A stretch of 64,000 nt of DNA from an uncultured Bacteroidota bacterium (GTDB lineage Bacteria; Bacteroidota; Bacteroidia; Chitinophagales; Chitinophagaceae), in contig CAIPJS010000064.1 in NCBI GenBank assembly GCA_903865435.1, forward strand, positions 1-64,000, written 5' to 3'. Below the pieces are notes generated by a model. That model saw nothing but the letters and a program-made list of their open reading frames with translations. It had not been told where the DNA came from and made no database searches. Positions 44,542 through 53,133 of the stretch are shown here, in pieces; position 1 is the first letter of the stretch; each line of letters opens with the position of its first letter. The position numbers and the translations under genes were made by a program.

Positions 44542-45486
44542 CTATTCCATCATTTTTTTCCAAAGCTCTGGGATGCGTTTGATCCAAACCAATTCTCTTC
44601 TTTTGATACTGGCTTCTTCGGCGGGGAATCCCATATAAACTTTATTGCCTTCGATATCTCCAACAACGCCAGTTCTTGCCAATAAGGTTGCATGCTCACC
44701 AATGGTTAAGGTTTTACCTACTCCGGCTTGGCCCCAAATGGTGACGCCTGCTTTAATTTTAACGCCTCCAGCTATACCCACTTGTGCGGCAAATAATCCA
44801 TTGGCTTCGATTTGCGTGTCATGACCCACATGCACCATATTGTCCATCTTGGTCCCCATGCCAATAATGGTATCCCCACTTACCCCTTTGTCAATGGTAC
44901 AATTGGCCCCTATTTCTACTTTGTCTTCAATAAGCACCCTGCCACAACTTGGCATTTTTTTATACCAAGCCGGACGATTCTTTTTCGTATTGTAATAAAA
45001 GGCGTCACTACCAATCACTGTACCTGCTTGTATAATAACATCATCTCCTATAATCGTATCAGGCAATAGGGTTACATTCGGATAAATGATACAGTTTTTA
45101 CCAATCACAACATTGGGTCCTATAAAAACACGGGGCATCACAATGGTACCTTCTCCAATTACAGCATGCTTGCTGATGGCTTCATCCGATAGCAACAAAG
45201 GTTTAAAGTGTTCTACAATTTTTGAATAAGCTTCAAAAGGATCCGCACAAAATAACAATGTCTTACCTGCTGGTATGCTTACGTCTTTATTATTGATAAG
45301 GATACAAGTAGCTGCGCTGTTTAAGCAAGTATCATAATATTTTGGATGATCTACAAAAACAATATCACCTTTTTCCACTTGATGAATTTCATTCACTCCG
45401 GTAATTTCTAATTGCGTATTACCTATCATTTCTGACTTTGTAAAAGTAGACAACCATTTTACCGAAATAGGTGCAGGGAGCTTCAT
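44542..45486 (-). CDS. lpxD: LpxD-type UDP-3-O-acylglucosamine N-acyltransferase
   Basis: LpxD adds the second acyl chain to the lipid A precursor. The 314-residue protein has an N-terminal uridine-binding domain (about 1-95) and a left-handed beta-helix of hexapeptide repeats (about 100-290), with the catalytic His in MVHVGHDTQIEANG (near 218-231). It is shorter than usual LpxD (about 340) and lacks the C-terminal helical extension, so it may be the second, shorter LpxD paralogue common in Bacteroidota. A promoter box lies at 45508-45515. Confidence 0.85.
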   Translation of the reverse strand: MKLPAPISVKWLSTFTKSEMIGNTQLEITGVNEIHQVEKGDIVFVDHPKYYDTCLNSAATCILINNKDVSIPAGKTLLFCADPFEAYSKIVEHFKPLLLSDEAISKHAVIGEGTIVMPRVFIGPNVVIGKNCIIYPNVTLLPDTIIGDDVIIQAGTVIGSDAFYYNTKKNRPAWYKKMPSCGRVLIEDKVEIGANCTIDKGVSGDTIIGMGTKMDNMVHVGHDTQIEANGLFAAQVGIAGGVKIKAGVTIWGQAGVGKTLTIGEHATLLARTGVVGDIEGNKVYMGFPAEEASIKRRELVWIKRIPELWKKMME

Positions 45487-45507
45487 ATGTATGTTTTTGG
45501 CCTAAAT

Positions 45508-45515
45508 CAAAGGTA
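45508..45515 (-). promoter_or_regulatory. -7 box of lpxD
   Basis: TACCTTTG on the minus strand matches TAnnTTTG and lies 21 nt before the ATG at 45486. Confidence 0.5.
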
Positions 45516-45922
45516 ACGAGGCTTTTTTGTAAAAAAATCTTTTTACCCAATTTCTATATAAAAAATGCCTTATCTCTAGGTGGTCTCATCACAACAATTA
45601 CATACCAGTAAATAAAAATTTAAAAAATAGAATCTTCTGAAATCCTTTATTCATAAATGTTTCAGTAAATTAAAATTTTATAAAATGTTGCAATATTTAT
45701 TTTATCAAAGCATCAATCTGTATAAAAATTATTTTTTTAAACTTGTTTAAATAGCCCAATTGTGGATAACGTCAATAAATTTGTTTAAAATATTTTTTGA
45801 ATTAGAAAAAAGTATAATTAATATTGTGAAGGGAATCTGATTCCCGTACTTACTAACCCATCTATATACGAGGTCCTCTTGAGCATTCAGGGGGACTTTG
45901 TTATTATAGAAACTTTTATTTT
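45516..45922. other. Non-coding region between lpxD and the RluE-like gene
   Basis: No ORF is supported in this AT-rich stretch. It contains one perfect DnaA box (TGTGGATAA, 45761-45769), a small hairpin GGGAAT/ATTCCC (45831-45845), and a second weak stem (GTCCTC near 45873 with GGGGAC near 45891). A TATTTTTTG near 45790 is one base longer than the -7 consensus. It may hold the promoter and leader of the downstream gene. Confidence 0.5.
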
Positions 45923-46504
45923 ATCAATCATTATTTAATATACAAGCCCTTTCAAGTATTGAGTCAATTTACATCTACAGATGGTAAATTGTGCTTAAAG
46001 GATATTGTAGAAGTACCTAAAGATGTTTATCCAATTGGTAGATTAGATTATGACAGTGAGGGATTATTGTTCTTAAGTAATGATTCCAAATTAAATCATC
46101 AACTGCTTCATCCGCAATTTGAACATGCAAGAATATATTGGGTTCAAATAGAAGGCGCAATCTCTAGTGAAGCCCTTACAAAGCTTACACAAGGTGTATC
46201 TATAAATATCAATGGGGTACTTATCAAAACTAAGCCGGCGCGCCTTGCCCTATTAGAAGCCCCGGTAGCTGTACCTGAAAGAAATCCACCCATTCGATTT
46301 AGAAAAAACATTCCAACTTCTTGGGTAGAAATTGAATTAATAGAAGGAAAGAATAGACAGGTCAGAAAAATGTTTGCCTCCGTTCAATTCCCTGTATTGC
46401 GCTTAATTCGGGCGCAAATAGGAACATTTACAATTCAAGACATGCAGCCAGGCGACCTGATAACTTTGAGCCCCGAAGCCGTTCAAGAAGGCTTCTTTCG
46501 TTAA
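45923..46504 (+). CDS. RluE/RsuA-family pseudouridine synthase with unclear start codon
   Basis: This gene encodes an rRNA or tRNA pseudouridine synthase resembling RluE (23S rRNA Psi2457). The catalytic Asp is in GRLDYDSEGLLFLSND, and NPPIRFRKNIPTSWVEIEL, EGKNRQVRKMFA and FPVLRLIRA are typical. The only standard start is TTG at 45959, which would remove the conserved KPFQVLSQF strand. In frame upstream lies ATC AAT CAT TAT TTA ATA TAC AAG CCC, reading (I/M)NHYLIYKPFQVLSQF, which fits the usual N-terminus; a stop at 45854-45856 bounds the frame. ATC at 45923 may be a non-AUG start or a mutated ATG. With it the protein is 193 residues. The gene may be expressed poorly or not at all. Confidence 0.8.
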   Translation: MNHYLIYKPFQVLSQFTSTDGKLCLKDIVEVPKDVYPIGRLDYDSEGLLFLSNDSKLNHQLLHPQFEHARIYWVQIEGAISSEALTKLTQGVSININGVLIKTKPARLALLEAPVAVPERNPPIRFRKNIPTSWVEIELIEGKNRQVRKMFASVQFPVLRLIRAQIGTFTIQDMQPGDLITLSPEAVQEGFFR

Positions 46505-46519
46505 TTGACTGCTAAGTTT

Positions 46520-46527
46520 TACTTTTG
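46520..46527 (+). promoter_or_regulatory. -7 box of lysS
   Basis: TACTTTTG matches TAnnTTTG and predicts a leader of about 13 nt before the ATG at 46547. It lies in the short gap after the pseudouridine synthase gene. Confidence 0.5.
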
Positions 46528-46546
46528 CACTAATAATATATAATCA

Positions 46547-48070
46547 ATGAGTCAATCGCTATCAGAACAGGAAATTATAAGACGTGAAAAATTACAGCAT
46601 TTAGAGGCTGCCGGCATCAATCCTTATCCAGCCCCTTTGTATCCAGTTACCCATTACTCAAATGATATTAAGGACAACTATACAGAAGAAAATAAAGATA
46701 AGTATGCGACAGTTTGTGTAGCGGGTAGAATTATGAGTGTGAATGATAAGGGTAAGGTACTTTTTGTTAAAATACAAGACGACAAAGGGATTATACAATT
46801 ATATATTAAGAGAGATGAAATTTGCCCGGGTGATGACAAGTCTTATTGGGATGCCATTACTAAAAATGGGATGGACCTAGGAGATATTATTGGCTCTACG
46901 GGGTATGTATTTATTACAAAAACAGGAGAGACATCGGTTCACTCTAGCACTGTTACTTTATTAGCAAAATCTTTAAAGCCACTTCCTGTGGTGAAAAGAG
47001 ATGAAGAAGGAAATGTATTTGATGCGGTGACCGATCCTGAATTTAGATATCGTCAACGCTATGCCGATTTAATTATCAATCCTTCTGTAAAAGAAACTTT
47101 TGCAAAAAGAACTTTATTGGTGTCTACCATTCGTGAATTTTTAAATAGTCGAGGCGCTTTAGAAGTGGACACACCCGTACTGCAAGCTATCCCAGGAGGC
47201 GCAGCAGCAAGGCCTTTCGCAACACACCACAATGCATTAGACGTTCCATTTTATTTACGTATTGCCAATGAATTGTATTTGAAAAGATTAATTGTAGGTG
47301 GATTCGAATGGGTGTATGAGTTTAGTAGAAATTTTAGAAACGAAGGAATGGACCGTACACATAACCCAGAGTTTACCGTATTAGAATGGTATACGGCGTA
47401 TAAAGATTATTTATGGATGATGGAAATTACGGAGCAATTATTTGAAAAAATTGCGATGACTTTACATGGCAAAACAGAATTAACGGTGGGTGACAAGACC
47501 ATCAATTTTAAAGCGCCTTATAGACGCATTAGTATTATTGAAGCCATTCAAGAAAATACAGGCATTGATATTACAGGTATGGACGAAGCCGCATTAAGAG
47601 AAGTTTGTAAAAAATTACATATTGATGTAGCACCTACTATTGGTAAGGGTAAATTAATAGATGAAATTTTTGGATCTACTAGTGAGCCAAAATATATACA
47701 ACCTACTTTTATCATTGACTATCCTATTGAAATGAGTCCGCTTACAAAAAAGCATCGTAGCAAGGAAGGTCTAGTAGAAAGATTTGAATTGATGGTGAAT
47801 GGAAAAGAATTAGCGAATGCGTATACCGAGTTAAATGACCCTATTGATCAACGCAAGCGTTTTGAAGAGCAATTAGGCTTAATGGAGCGTGGCGATGATG
47901 AAGCCATGTTTATTGATCACGATTTTTTAAGAGCATTAGAATATGGCATGCCACCTACATCAGGTATTGGCATTGGTATAGATAGATTATGCATGATGAT
48001 GTTGAATCAACCTTCTATTCAAGATGTGTTGTTCTTCCCTCAAATGCGCCCCGAGAATGGCACAGATTAA
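46547..48070 (+). CDS. lysS: Lysine-tRNA ligase (class II)
   Basis: LysS charges tRNA-Lys. The 507-residue protein has an OB-fold anticodon domain (about 55-165) and the class II catalytic core: motif 1 near residues 180-215, motif 2 FRNEGMDRTHNPEFT (near 263-277), motif 3 GIGIGIDRLCMMM (near 473-485). PPTSGIGIGIDR is intact. Its 3' end, including the stop codon, takes part in a perfect 14-bp hairpin (48062-48099), after which the repeat region begins. Confidence 0.97.
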   Translation: MSQSLSEQEIIRREKLQHLEAAGINPYPAPLYPVTHYSNDIKDNYTEENKDKYATVCVAGRIMSVNDKGKVLFVKIQDDKGIIQLYIKRDEICPGDDKSYWDAITKNGMDLGDIIGSTGYVFITKTGETSVHSSTVTLLAKSLKPLPVVKRDEEGNVFDAVTDPEFRYRQRYADLIINPSVKETFAKRTLLVSTIREFLNSRGALEVDTPVLQAIPGGAAARPFATHHNALDVPFYLRIANELYLKRLIVGGFEWVYEFSRNFRNEGMDRTHNPEFTVLEWYTAYKDYLWMMEITEQLFEKIAMTLHGKTELTVGDKTINFKAPYRRISIIEAIQENTGIDITGMDEAALREVCKKLHIDVAPTIGKGKLIDEIFGSTSEPKYIQPTFIIDYPIEMSPLTKKHRSKEGLVERFELMVNGKELANAYTELNDPIDQRKRFEEQLGLMERGDDEAMFIDHDFLRALEYGMPPTSGIGIGIDRLCMMMLNQPSIQDVLFFPQMRPENGTD

Positions 48071-48099
48071 GTGCTTTTGAAATATAGCACTTAATCTGT
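48062..48099 (+). terminator. Hairpin overlapping the lysS stop codon
   Basis: ACAGATTAAGTGCT (48062-48075) pairs perfectly with AGCACTTAATCTGT (48086-48099) around a 10-nt loop; the TAA stop lies in the left arm. No U-run follows, so it may protect the mRNA end or act with the T-rich hairpin at 48168-48213. Confidence 0.55.
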
Positions 48100-48101
48100 T
48101 A

Positions 48102-48120
48102 CCCTCTTATGATTCTAAAA
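48102..48120 (+). repeat. CTCTTATGATT repeat, copy 1
   Basis: CCCTCTTATGATTCTAAAA, differing from copy 2 by one base. It directly follows the lysS hairpin. Confidence 0.7.
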
Positions 48121-48159
48121 TGAATAAGCGCTTAATGAAAATTAGCGCATATTCATTTT

Positions 48160-48178
48160 CCCTCTTATGATTTTAAAA
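48160..48178 (+). repeat. CTCTTATGATT repeat, copy 2
   Basis: CCCTCTTATGATTTTAAAA, 58 bp downstream of copy 1 in the same orientation. Its right end forms the left arm of the 21-bp hairpin at 48168-48213. Confidence 0.7.
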
Positions 48179-48213
48179 AAGGAGAACCTTCTGGTTCTCC
48201 TTTTTTAAAATCA
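48168..48213 (+). terminator. Perfect 21-bp hairpin in the repeat region
   Basis: Positions 48168-48188 pair without mismatch with 48193-48213 around a TTCT loop. The core is GGAGAACC/GGTTCTCC followed by a T6 run, which gives it a terminator form for lysS transcripts on the plus strand. Confidence 0.75.
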
Positions 48214-48236
48214 TTGATTAAATCCCTTTAATCAAT

Positions 48237-48299
48237 CAAGGCACCCGTTTATGGGGAGAAGATGCGAAAGCATCTGATTTATTGAAAAAATCATAAGAG
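48237..48299 (-). repeat. Inverted copy of the repeat family, long form
   Basis: Read on the minus strand this is CTCTTATGATTTTTTCAA (48299-48282), then a unique insert with an AGATGC/GCATCT hairpin, then CCCCATAAACGGGTGC (48256-48241). The same two blocks are joined directly at 62245-62282, so one copy has gained or lost about 25 bp between them. Confidence 0.7.
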
Positions 48300-48304
48300 G
48301 TTTA

Positions 48305-48344
48305 AGTAAAAGAAGCGTAAATTTTTTTTTACGTTTCTTTTACT
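48305..48344 (-). terminator. Terminator of the M20 amidohydrolase gene
   Basis: Positions 48305-48321 pair with 48328-48344 with one mismatch, across a T-rich loop. It begins 3 bp after the stop of the minus-strand gene. Confidence 0.65.
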
Positions 48345-48346
48345 AA

Positions 48347-49810
48347 CTAATCTCTATAATTCAAAGCAGGTTTACGATCGCCTAACAATGCTTTGTAATT
48401 ATAATTTCCAATTGCTTTTTTAAATTCATCCGATGCTTGTTTGATCAAGGCGGGGCTACTAAATAAATCTACAGCAGTCATGGCCATTGTTTTACTTGCT
48501 ACTTCCATTCCTTTAATGCCAATTTCTGTTCCACCACAAGCTACTGCTTGCCAACTATGTGCTGGTGTGCCGGGTACCCAAGTAGCTGCACTCATACCCA
48601 CTGTAGGCAATACATAACTAACATCACCTACATCTGTAGATCCACCGCCGGCATCACTTACTTCTTTCAAAGGCTTTATGGTGGAAGCTTCTTCTAAAGG
48701 AGGTGCTTGACTAAAAAAAGTGGATTGTACTTTGGCACCAAATGCTTTTTCTTGATCCGAATAAGTAACGCCACCCACTTTTTCTAAATTGGCTTGCATT
48801 GTTTCTGCAAGGGTTCTATTCAATAATAAATCATGTGTGCCACCAATAATTTCATATTTCATGGTAGTACCAGTTCCAAGTGCGGCACCTTCTGCAGCTT
48901 TCACCACTCTATCAAAAATACTTACTGCTTGGTCACGTTTAGGATGACGCACATAATAATATACTTCTGCAAAATCAGGCACTACATTGGGTGCCTTACC
49001 ACCATTGGTAATAATATAATGAATGCGTGTTTCTTGAGGAATGTGTTCGCGCATCATGTTCACCATATTGTCCATGGCTTCTACAGCATCTAAAGCAGAA
49101 CGTCCTTGTTCTGGAGACGCTGCTGCGTGCGCAGAAATTCCATAAAATCTAAATTTTGCAGACTTATTGGCTAAGGCACTTCTTAAAGTAACTTCATTGA
49201 CATTGCCTGGATGCCAATGTATCACCGCATCTACGCCATTAAATAAACCAGCACGCACCATATACACTTTACCGCTACCGCCTTCTTCTGCAGGACAGCC
49301 ATACACCTTGATGGTCCCTTTTAATTTTCCGGAAGCCATTAATTCTTTAATTGCAATGCCTGCACTTACTGATGCAGTTCCAAACAAATGATGACCACAT
49401 GCATGTCCTGCAATTTTTCCTTCGATGGTATTTTTTTCTGGACTTGCTGTTTGTGCTAAACCGGGCAAGGCATCAAATTCTGCTAAAATGCCAATCACTG
49501 GAGATCCTGAACCATAAGTAGCCACAAAGGAAGTTGGAATGTCCGCTAATCCAGTTTCAACTGTAAAACCCGCTGCTCTTAAATTTTGAACATGCAAGGC
49601 CGAGCTTTTTATTTCTTTATAACCTACTTCGGCATAGTCCCAAATTTGTAAAGCAGTTTTCTTATCTGCTTCATATGCCCCATTGATGGCATTCACTACA
49701 GCTTCTTTATTTGCAATCACTTGTTGTGTGGCTAGATCCATTTTGCTTTTCTTTTGCGCAAAACTATTTACCGAAAGAAAAATCAATCCAATGATTAAAA
49801 TACGTTTCAT
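48347..49810 (-). CDS. Exported M20-family amidohydrolase, AbgB-like
   Basis: A 487-residue zinc amidohydrolase of peptidase family M20, similar to AbgB (p-aminobenzoyl-glutamate hydrolase subunit). The start at ATG 49810 gives a signal peptide (MKRILIIGLIFLSVNSFAQ); the longer frame to 49888 is not family-like. Metal-site motifs include ILAEFDALPGL, GHACGHHLFGTA, AEEGGSGK and GGGSTDVGDVSY, and the C-terminus has HSWQAV. It likely cleaves N-acyl amino acids or peptides in the periplasm. It follows the SDR gene on the same strand. Confidence 0.88.
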   Translation of the reverse strand: MKRILIIGLIFLSVNSFAQKKSKMDLATQQVIANKEAVVNAINGAYEADKKTALQIWDYAEVGYKEIKSSALHVQNLRAAGFTVETGLADIPTSFVATYGSGSPVIGILAEFDALPGLAQTASPEKNTIEGKIAGHACGHHLFGTASVSAGIAIKELMASGKLKGTIKVYGCPAEEGGSGKVYMVRAGLFNGVDAVIHWHPGNVNEVTLRSALANKSAKFRFYGISAHAAASPEQGRSALDAVEAMDNMVNMMREHIPQETRIHYIITNGGKAPNVVPDFAEVYYYVRHPKRDQAVSIFDRVVKAAEGAALGTGTTMKYEIIGGTHDLLLNRTLAETMQANLEKVGGVTYSDQEKAFGAKVQSTFFSQAPPLEEASTIKPLKEVSDAGGGSTDVGDVSYVLPTVGMSAATWVPGTPAHSWQAVACGGTEIGIKGMEVASKTMAMTAVDLFSSPALIKQASDEFKKAIGNYNYKALLGDRKPALNYRD

Positions 49811-49856
49811 AATAATAAAATTGATAGATGATGTAGAAAGAAAAAATGATAATTGT

Positions 49857-50675
49857 TTATAAAAATAAGTCATTAAATAATTTAGCACCAGGTACTACTG
49901 AATAAGATGCTAAATCGGTAATGCCTTCTGCAGCCAACACCTCTTCGTCAATAAAAGTCTTTCCGTTGTACTGAAGCTTTTCTTTACTCAAAATAAAAAA
50001 TGCGGCATCAGCAATGATGGCTGGGGTGCGACTCATATTGGCCAACATCTCGCCGCCCAATAAATTTCTTACAGCTGCGGTATCAATGGTAGTGCGGGGC
50101 CACAAAGAATTACAAGCAATATTGTCGTCTTTAAATTCTTCAGCCCAACCTAAAGTAAGCATACTCATATCGTATTTTGAAAGGGTATAAGCGACATGTG
50201 GCCCCAACCATTTGGGTGCTAGATTAATAGGCGGAGATAAAGTTAAAATATGTGCATGGGTCGATTTTTTTAAATAAGGCAAAGCATGTTGTACCACTAA
50301 AAATGTACCACGTACATTAATGCTGTGCATTAAATCAAATCGTTTGCTAGGTGTATTTGCCGTATCTGTTAATTGAATGGCACTTGCATTATTAATAACA
50401 ATATCAATACCGCCAAATTTTTTAACAGTTTGTTGAATGGCTGCAGCAATTTGTGTTTCGTCTCTAATGTCAACCTGAACGGCCAAAGCTTTTACACCCA
50501 ATGCTTCCACTTCGTCAGCGGCAGAATAAATGGTACCTCCTAAACGCGGATCTTCTTGTACCGATTTTGCGGCAATCACAATATTGGCACCTGCTGCTGC
50601 TAGTTTTAAAGCCATCGCTTTTCCAATTCCCCTGCTACCGCCTGTTATCAAAATAGTTTTTCCTTGTAATGACAT
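49857..50675 (-). CDS. Short-chain dehydrogenase, HSDL2-like
   Basis: A 272-residue SDR with TGGSRGIGKAM (near 11-21), NNAS (near 95-98) and the catalytic YTLSK (near 168-172). The long insert after GANIVIAAKSVQEDPRLGGT and the sequence NSLWPRTTIDTAAV match the HSDL2 group of SDRs rather than FabG; these are linked to fatty acid metabolism in other organisms. The substrate is unknown. It lies between gmk and the M20 gene on the same strand with short gaps. Confidence 0.87.
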   Translation of the reverse strand: MSLQGKTILITGGSRGIGKAMALKLAAAGANIVIAAKSVQEDPRLGGTIYSAADEVEALGVKALAVQVDIRDETQIAAAIQQTVKKFGGIDIVINNASAIQLTDTANTPSKRFDLMHSINVRGTFLVVQHALPYLKKSTHAHILTLSPPINLAPKWLGPHVAYTLSKYDMSMLTLGWAEEFKDDNIACNSLWPRTTIDTAAVRNLLGGEMLANMSRTPAIIADAAFFILSKEKLQYNGKTFIDEEVLAAEGITDLASYSVVPGAKLFNDLFL

Positions 50676-50725
50676 TATTAAAAATTTATTCTTTCATCAA
50701 CACAAATAATTACCCCACTAAAAAA

Positions 50726-51310
50726 TTAAGATTCATTTTTATTTAAGAAATCTTGTATTATTTTTTCGGTTTCTAAACAGGCAGTTTCTAATGCTTCATT
50801 TTTAACCACCACATTAAAATCTTTGCTAAAACTAATTTCATAGGCTGCTTTATCCAATCGCACTTGAATGCTTTCGGCAGTTTCTGTTTTTCTATTTTCC
50901 AATCTTTCTTTTAATACTTCAACAGAAGGCGGCATGATAAAAATGGACAAACAATTTTCGCCCAATTGTTTTTGAACTTTAATAGCACCTTTTACATCAA
51001 TATCTAAGACAGGAATTTTACCTAAATTCCAAATACGCGTTAACTCCGATTTCAAAGTACCATAATACACCCCTTCGTACACCATTTCGTATTCTAAAAA
51101 ATCATTTTGATACATCGCCCCTTCAAATTGGGCCAATGAAATAAAATGATATTCGACCCCGTCTTTTTCAACACCCCTAGGCGCGCGCGTAGTGGCAGAA
51201 ACCGAAAAGGACAAGGCAGGTATTGTTTTTAATAAATAAGCTGCAATGGAAGTTTTTCCAGCGCCAGAAGGCGCGGTTAAAATGATTACTTTATGAAGAT
51301 TTTGGGACAT
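50726..51310 (-). CDS. gmk: Guanylate kinase
   Basis: Gmk phosphorylates GMP to GDP. From ATG 51310 the protein is about 194 residues and begins MSQNLHKVIILTAPSGAGKTS; the frame continues upstream to 51355 without family similarity. The P-loop is APSGAGKTS (near residues 13-21), followed by SVSATTRAPRGVEKDGVEYHF (split around the GMP site, near 37-57), EYEMVYEGVYYGT and LDIDVKGA. The SDR gene lies 50 bp downstream. It is divergent from the S10 peptidase gene. Confidence 0.95.
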   Translation of the reverse strand: MSQNLHKVIILTAPSGAGKTSIAAYLLKTIPALSFSVSATTRAPRGVEKDGVEYHFISLAQFEGAMYQNDFLEYEMVYEGVYYGTLKSELTRIWNLGKIPVLDIDVKGAIKVQKQLGENCLSIFIMPPSVEVLKERLENRKTETAESIQVRLDKAAYEISFSKDFNVVVKNEALETACLETEKIIQDFLNKNES

Positions 51311-51453
51311 CCTGAAAGGTTTAGGGGCAATTTTTCCTCGCTCTAAATTACACAAATACTGCCTAAATAAATAATTATATCGGGTATTTAAAAAACCTAT
51401 AATTATGATGTATATTTAGGAATATAAAAATCAATTCTTTTAATAATAGTATT

Positions 51454-52980
51454 ATGCAAAAACAACTATTTACTTCATTATTTTTGCTATTGGCTTTCAT
51501 TGGCCAAGCACAAAAACCTGCCGAAGAGGCAAAACCTAAAGCAGAGGATAAAAACCCAAGTTTTAAACGAGAACTTTCTTTAGCAGAAGCAACAGAAAAA
51601 AAAGCAGAGGTTACCATCAAAGGACAAAAAGTGCCTTATAAAGTAGTTTCTGGAACCATGCCAGTTTGGGATGAGGATGGAAAAGCCATTGCTGGTTTAT
51701 TTTATGTTTACTATGAGCGTACCGATGTGACCAATAAAGACGAACGTCCATTGGTGATTTCTTTTAATGGAGGACCTGGAACAGCAAGTGTTTGGATGCA
51801 TATGGGTTATACCAGTCCAAAAAAATTAAAAATTGATGATGAAGGTTATCCGATACAACCATATGGATTCGAAGACAATCCTAATTCAATTTTAGATGCA
51901 GCAGATATTGTATACATCGATCCAGTGAATACGGGCTTCTCTAGAATTTTAGATAAATCAGTTCCTACTTCTAAATTTTTTGGAGTGAATGCAGATGTAA
52001 AATATTTAGCAGATTGGATCAATGCATTTGTAGCACGTCAAAAACGTTGGGCATCACCTAAGTTTTTAATTGGAGAAAGTTATGGTACTACACGCGTATC
52101 AGGTTTGTCTTTAGAATTACAAAACAGACATTGGATGTATTTGAATGGGGTGATATTGGTATCTCCTACCGATTTAGGCATCAAGCGCGAAGGCCCTGCC
52201 AGCGCAGCTTTACGCATACCTTATATGGCTGCAACCGCTTGGTATCATAAAAAATTGCCAGCAGATTTGCAATCCAAAGATTTAACTGCTTACTTACCCG
52301 AAGTAGAAGCATTCACAATTAATGAATTGCTTCCGGCTATTGCACAAGGAGGTGCATTGAATGCAGAAAAGAAAAAAGAGATTGTAAAAAAAGTAGCGCG
52401 TTATACGGGTATTGGTGAAACAGAAGTTGCACAACTTAGTTTGACCATTCCTTTTGATTATTTCTGGAAAGAATTATTACGTGATAAAGGAAAAACAGTG
52501 GGACGTTTGGATTCTCGTTATATTGGTATTGATAAAATTGATGCAGGCAATAGCCCCGATTACAATGCAGAACTTACTTCATGGGAACATTCTTTTACCC
52601 CAGCAATCAATATGTATTTAAGAGATGAGCTGGGCTATAAAACCGATTTAGCGTATTATATTTTTGGACCTACTTTTCCTTGGGATAACAACAACAACCA
52701 TACAGGCGATGATTTACGCCAAGCGATGATGCAAAATCCTTATTTGCATTTGTTGGTCCAATCTGGTTATTATGATGGGGCTTGTGATTATTTCAATGCA
52801 AAATACAATATGTGGCAAATGGATCCTGCTGGAAAAATTCAAGACAGAATGTTTTGGGAAGGTTACCGCAGTGGACATATGATGTATTTGCGCAAAGAAG
52901 ATTTAGCTACCAGCACCGATCATTTGAGAACTTTTATTAAAAAGAGTATACCGAAGGCAGGAACGCCTGCAAAGTTTTAG
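51454..52980 (+). CDS. Secreted S10 serine carboxypeptidase-like protein
   Basis: A 508-residue alpha/beta-hydrolase of peptidase family S10. A signal peptide (about residues 1-19, ending FIGQAQ) precedes a Glu/Lys-rich linker. The oxyanion motif SFNGGPGTASVW (near 108-119), the catalytic Ser in GESYGTTR (near 207-214), Asp in GYYDGACDYFN (near 437-447) and His in SGHMMYL (near 475-481) complete the triad. It probably trims peptides in the periplasm or outside. The 3' end, with the stop codon, joins a long imperfect hairpin (52971-53012). Confidence 0.92.
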   Translation: MQKQLFTSLFLLLAFIGQAQKPAEEAKPKAEDKNPSFKRELSLAEATEKKAEVTIKGQKVPYKVVSGTMPVWDEDGKAIAGLFYVYYERTDVTNKDERPLVISFNGGPGTASVWMHMGYTSPKKLKIDDEGYPIQPYGFEDNPNSILDAADIVYIDPVNTGFSRILDKSVPTSKFFGVNADVKYLADWINAFVARQKRWASPKFLIGESYGTTRVSGLSLELQNRHWMYLNGVILVSPTDLGIKREGPASAALRIPYMAATAWYHKKLPADLQSKDLTAYLPEVEAFTINELLPAIAQGGALNAEKKKEIVKKVARYTGIGETEVAQLSLTIPFDYFWKELLRDKGKTVGRLDSRYIGIDKIDAGNSPDYNAELTSWEHSFTPAINMYLRDELGYKTDLAYYIFGPTFPWDNNNNHTGDDLRQAMMQNPYLHLLVQSGYYDGACDYFNAKYNMWQMDPAGKIQDRMFWEGYRSGHMMYLRKEDLATSTDHLRTFIKKSIPKAGTPAKF

Positions 52981-53012
52981 ATCGTTAAAAAAATATAACG
53001 ACCTAAAACTTT
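52971..53012 (+). terminator. Hairpin overlapping the S10 peptidase stop codon
   Basis: Positions 52971-52987 pair with 52996-53012 with one mismatch; the left arm holds AAAGTTTTAG, which ends in the stop. The layout repeats that of the lysS 3' hairpin. A second short palindrome (AAAATCTAAT/ATTAGATTTT, 53027-53048) follows. Confidence 0.55.
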
Positions 53013-53076
53013 TGATAATGATTTTTAAAATCTAATAAATTAGATTTTGTTTAAAATAATAAATGATTAATAGAAG

Positions 53077-53107
53077 AACCCCGATATTGAAAAATTCGGG
53101 GTTTTTC
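53077..53107 (+). terminator. Rho-independent terminator between the S10 and murA genes
   Basis: AACCCCGA (53077-53084) pairs with TCGGGGTT (53096-53103), followed by T-rich sequence on the plus strand. It lies between convergent genes and may serve both. Confidence 0.8.
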
Positions 53108-53133
53108 TTTTATAATTAAGTTTAAGTAAAAGT

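Larger units (their letters stand above)
48071..48346. repeat. Hairpin-rich repeat region between lysS and the M20 gene
   Basis: No gene is present in these 276 bp. A 19-bp motif CCCTCTTATGATTYTAAAA occurs at 48102-48120 and 48160-48178, and its core returns inverted at 48282-48299. Between the copies lie different hairpins: 48117-48159 (10-bp plus 5-bp stem), 48168-48213 (21 bp), 48213-48236 (10 bp) and 48260-48275 (6 bp with GAAA loop). The sequence 48241-48256 also recurs, inverted, at 62267-62282. I do not recognise this family. Confidence 0.7.

Noticed and set aside
45761..45769. Perfect DnaA box TGTGGATAA in an AT-rich gap, possible origin of replication
   Set aside because: Only one perfect box is visible, a 9-mer that can occur by chance in 64 kb, and neither dnaA nor other origin genes are nearby. 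dnaN lies 30 kb away and is not next to dnaA.
45831..45900. Known riboswitch upstream of the RluE-like gene
   Set aside because: Two small stems are present, but none of the conserved cobalamin, TPP, preQ1 or fluoride motifs could be matched.
48102..48300. CRISPR array
   Set aside because: Only two direct copies of a 19-bp motif with hairpins, not spacers, between them; a third copy is inverted. No cas genes are present.
49811..49888. N-terminal extension of the M20 amidohydrolase
   Set aside because: It would place 26 residues before a perfect signal peptide start.
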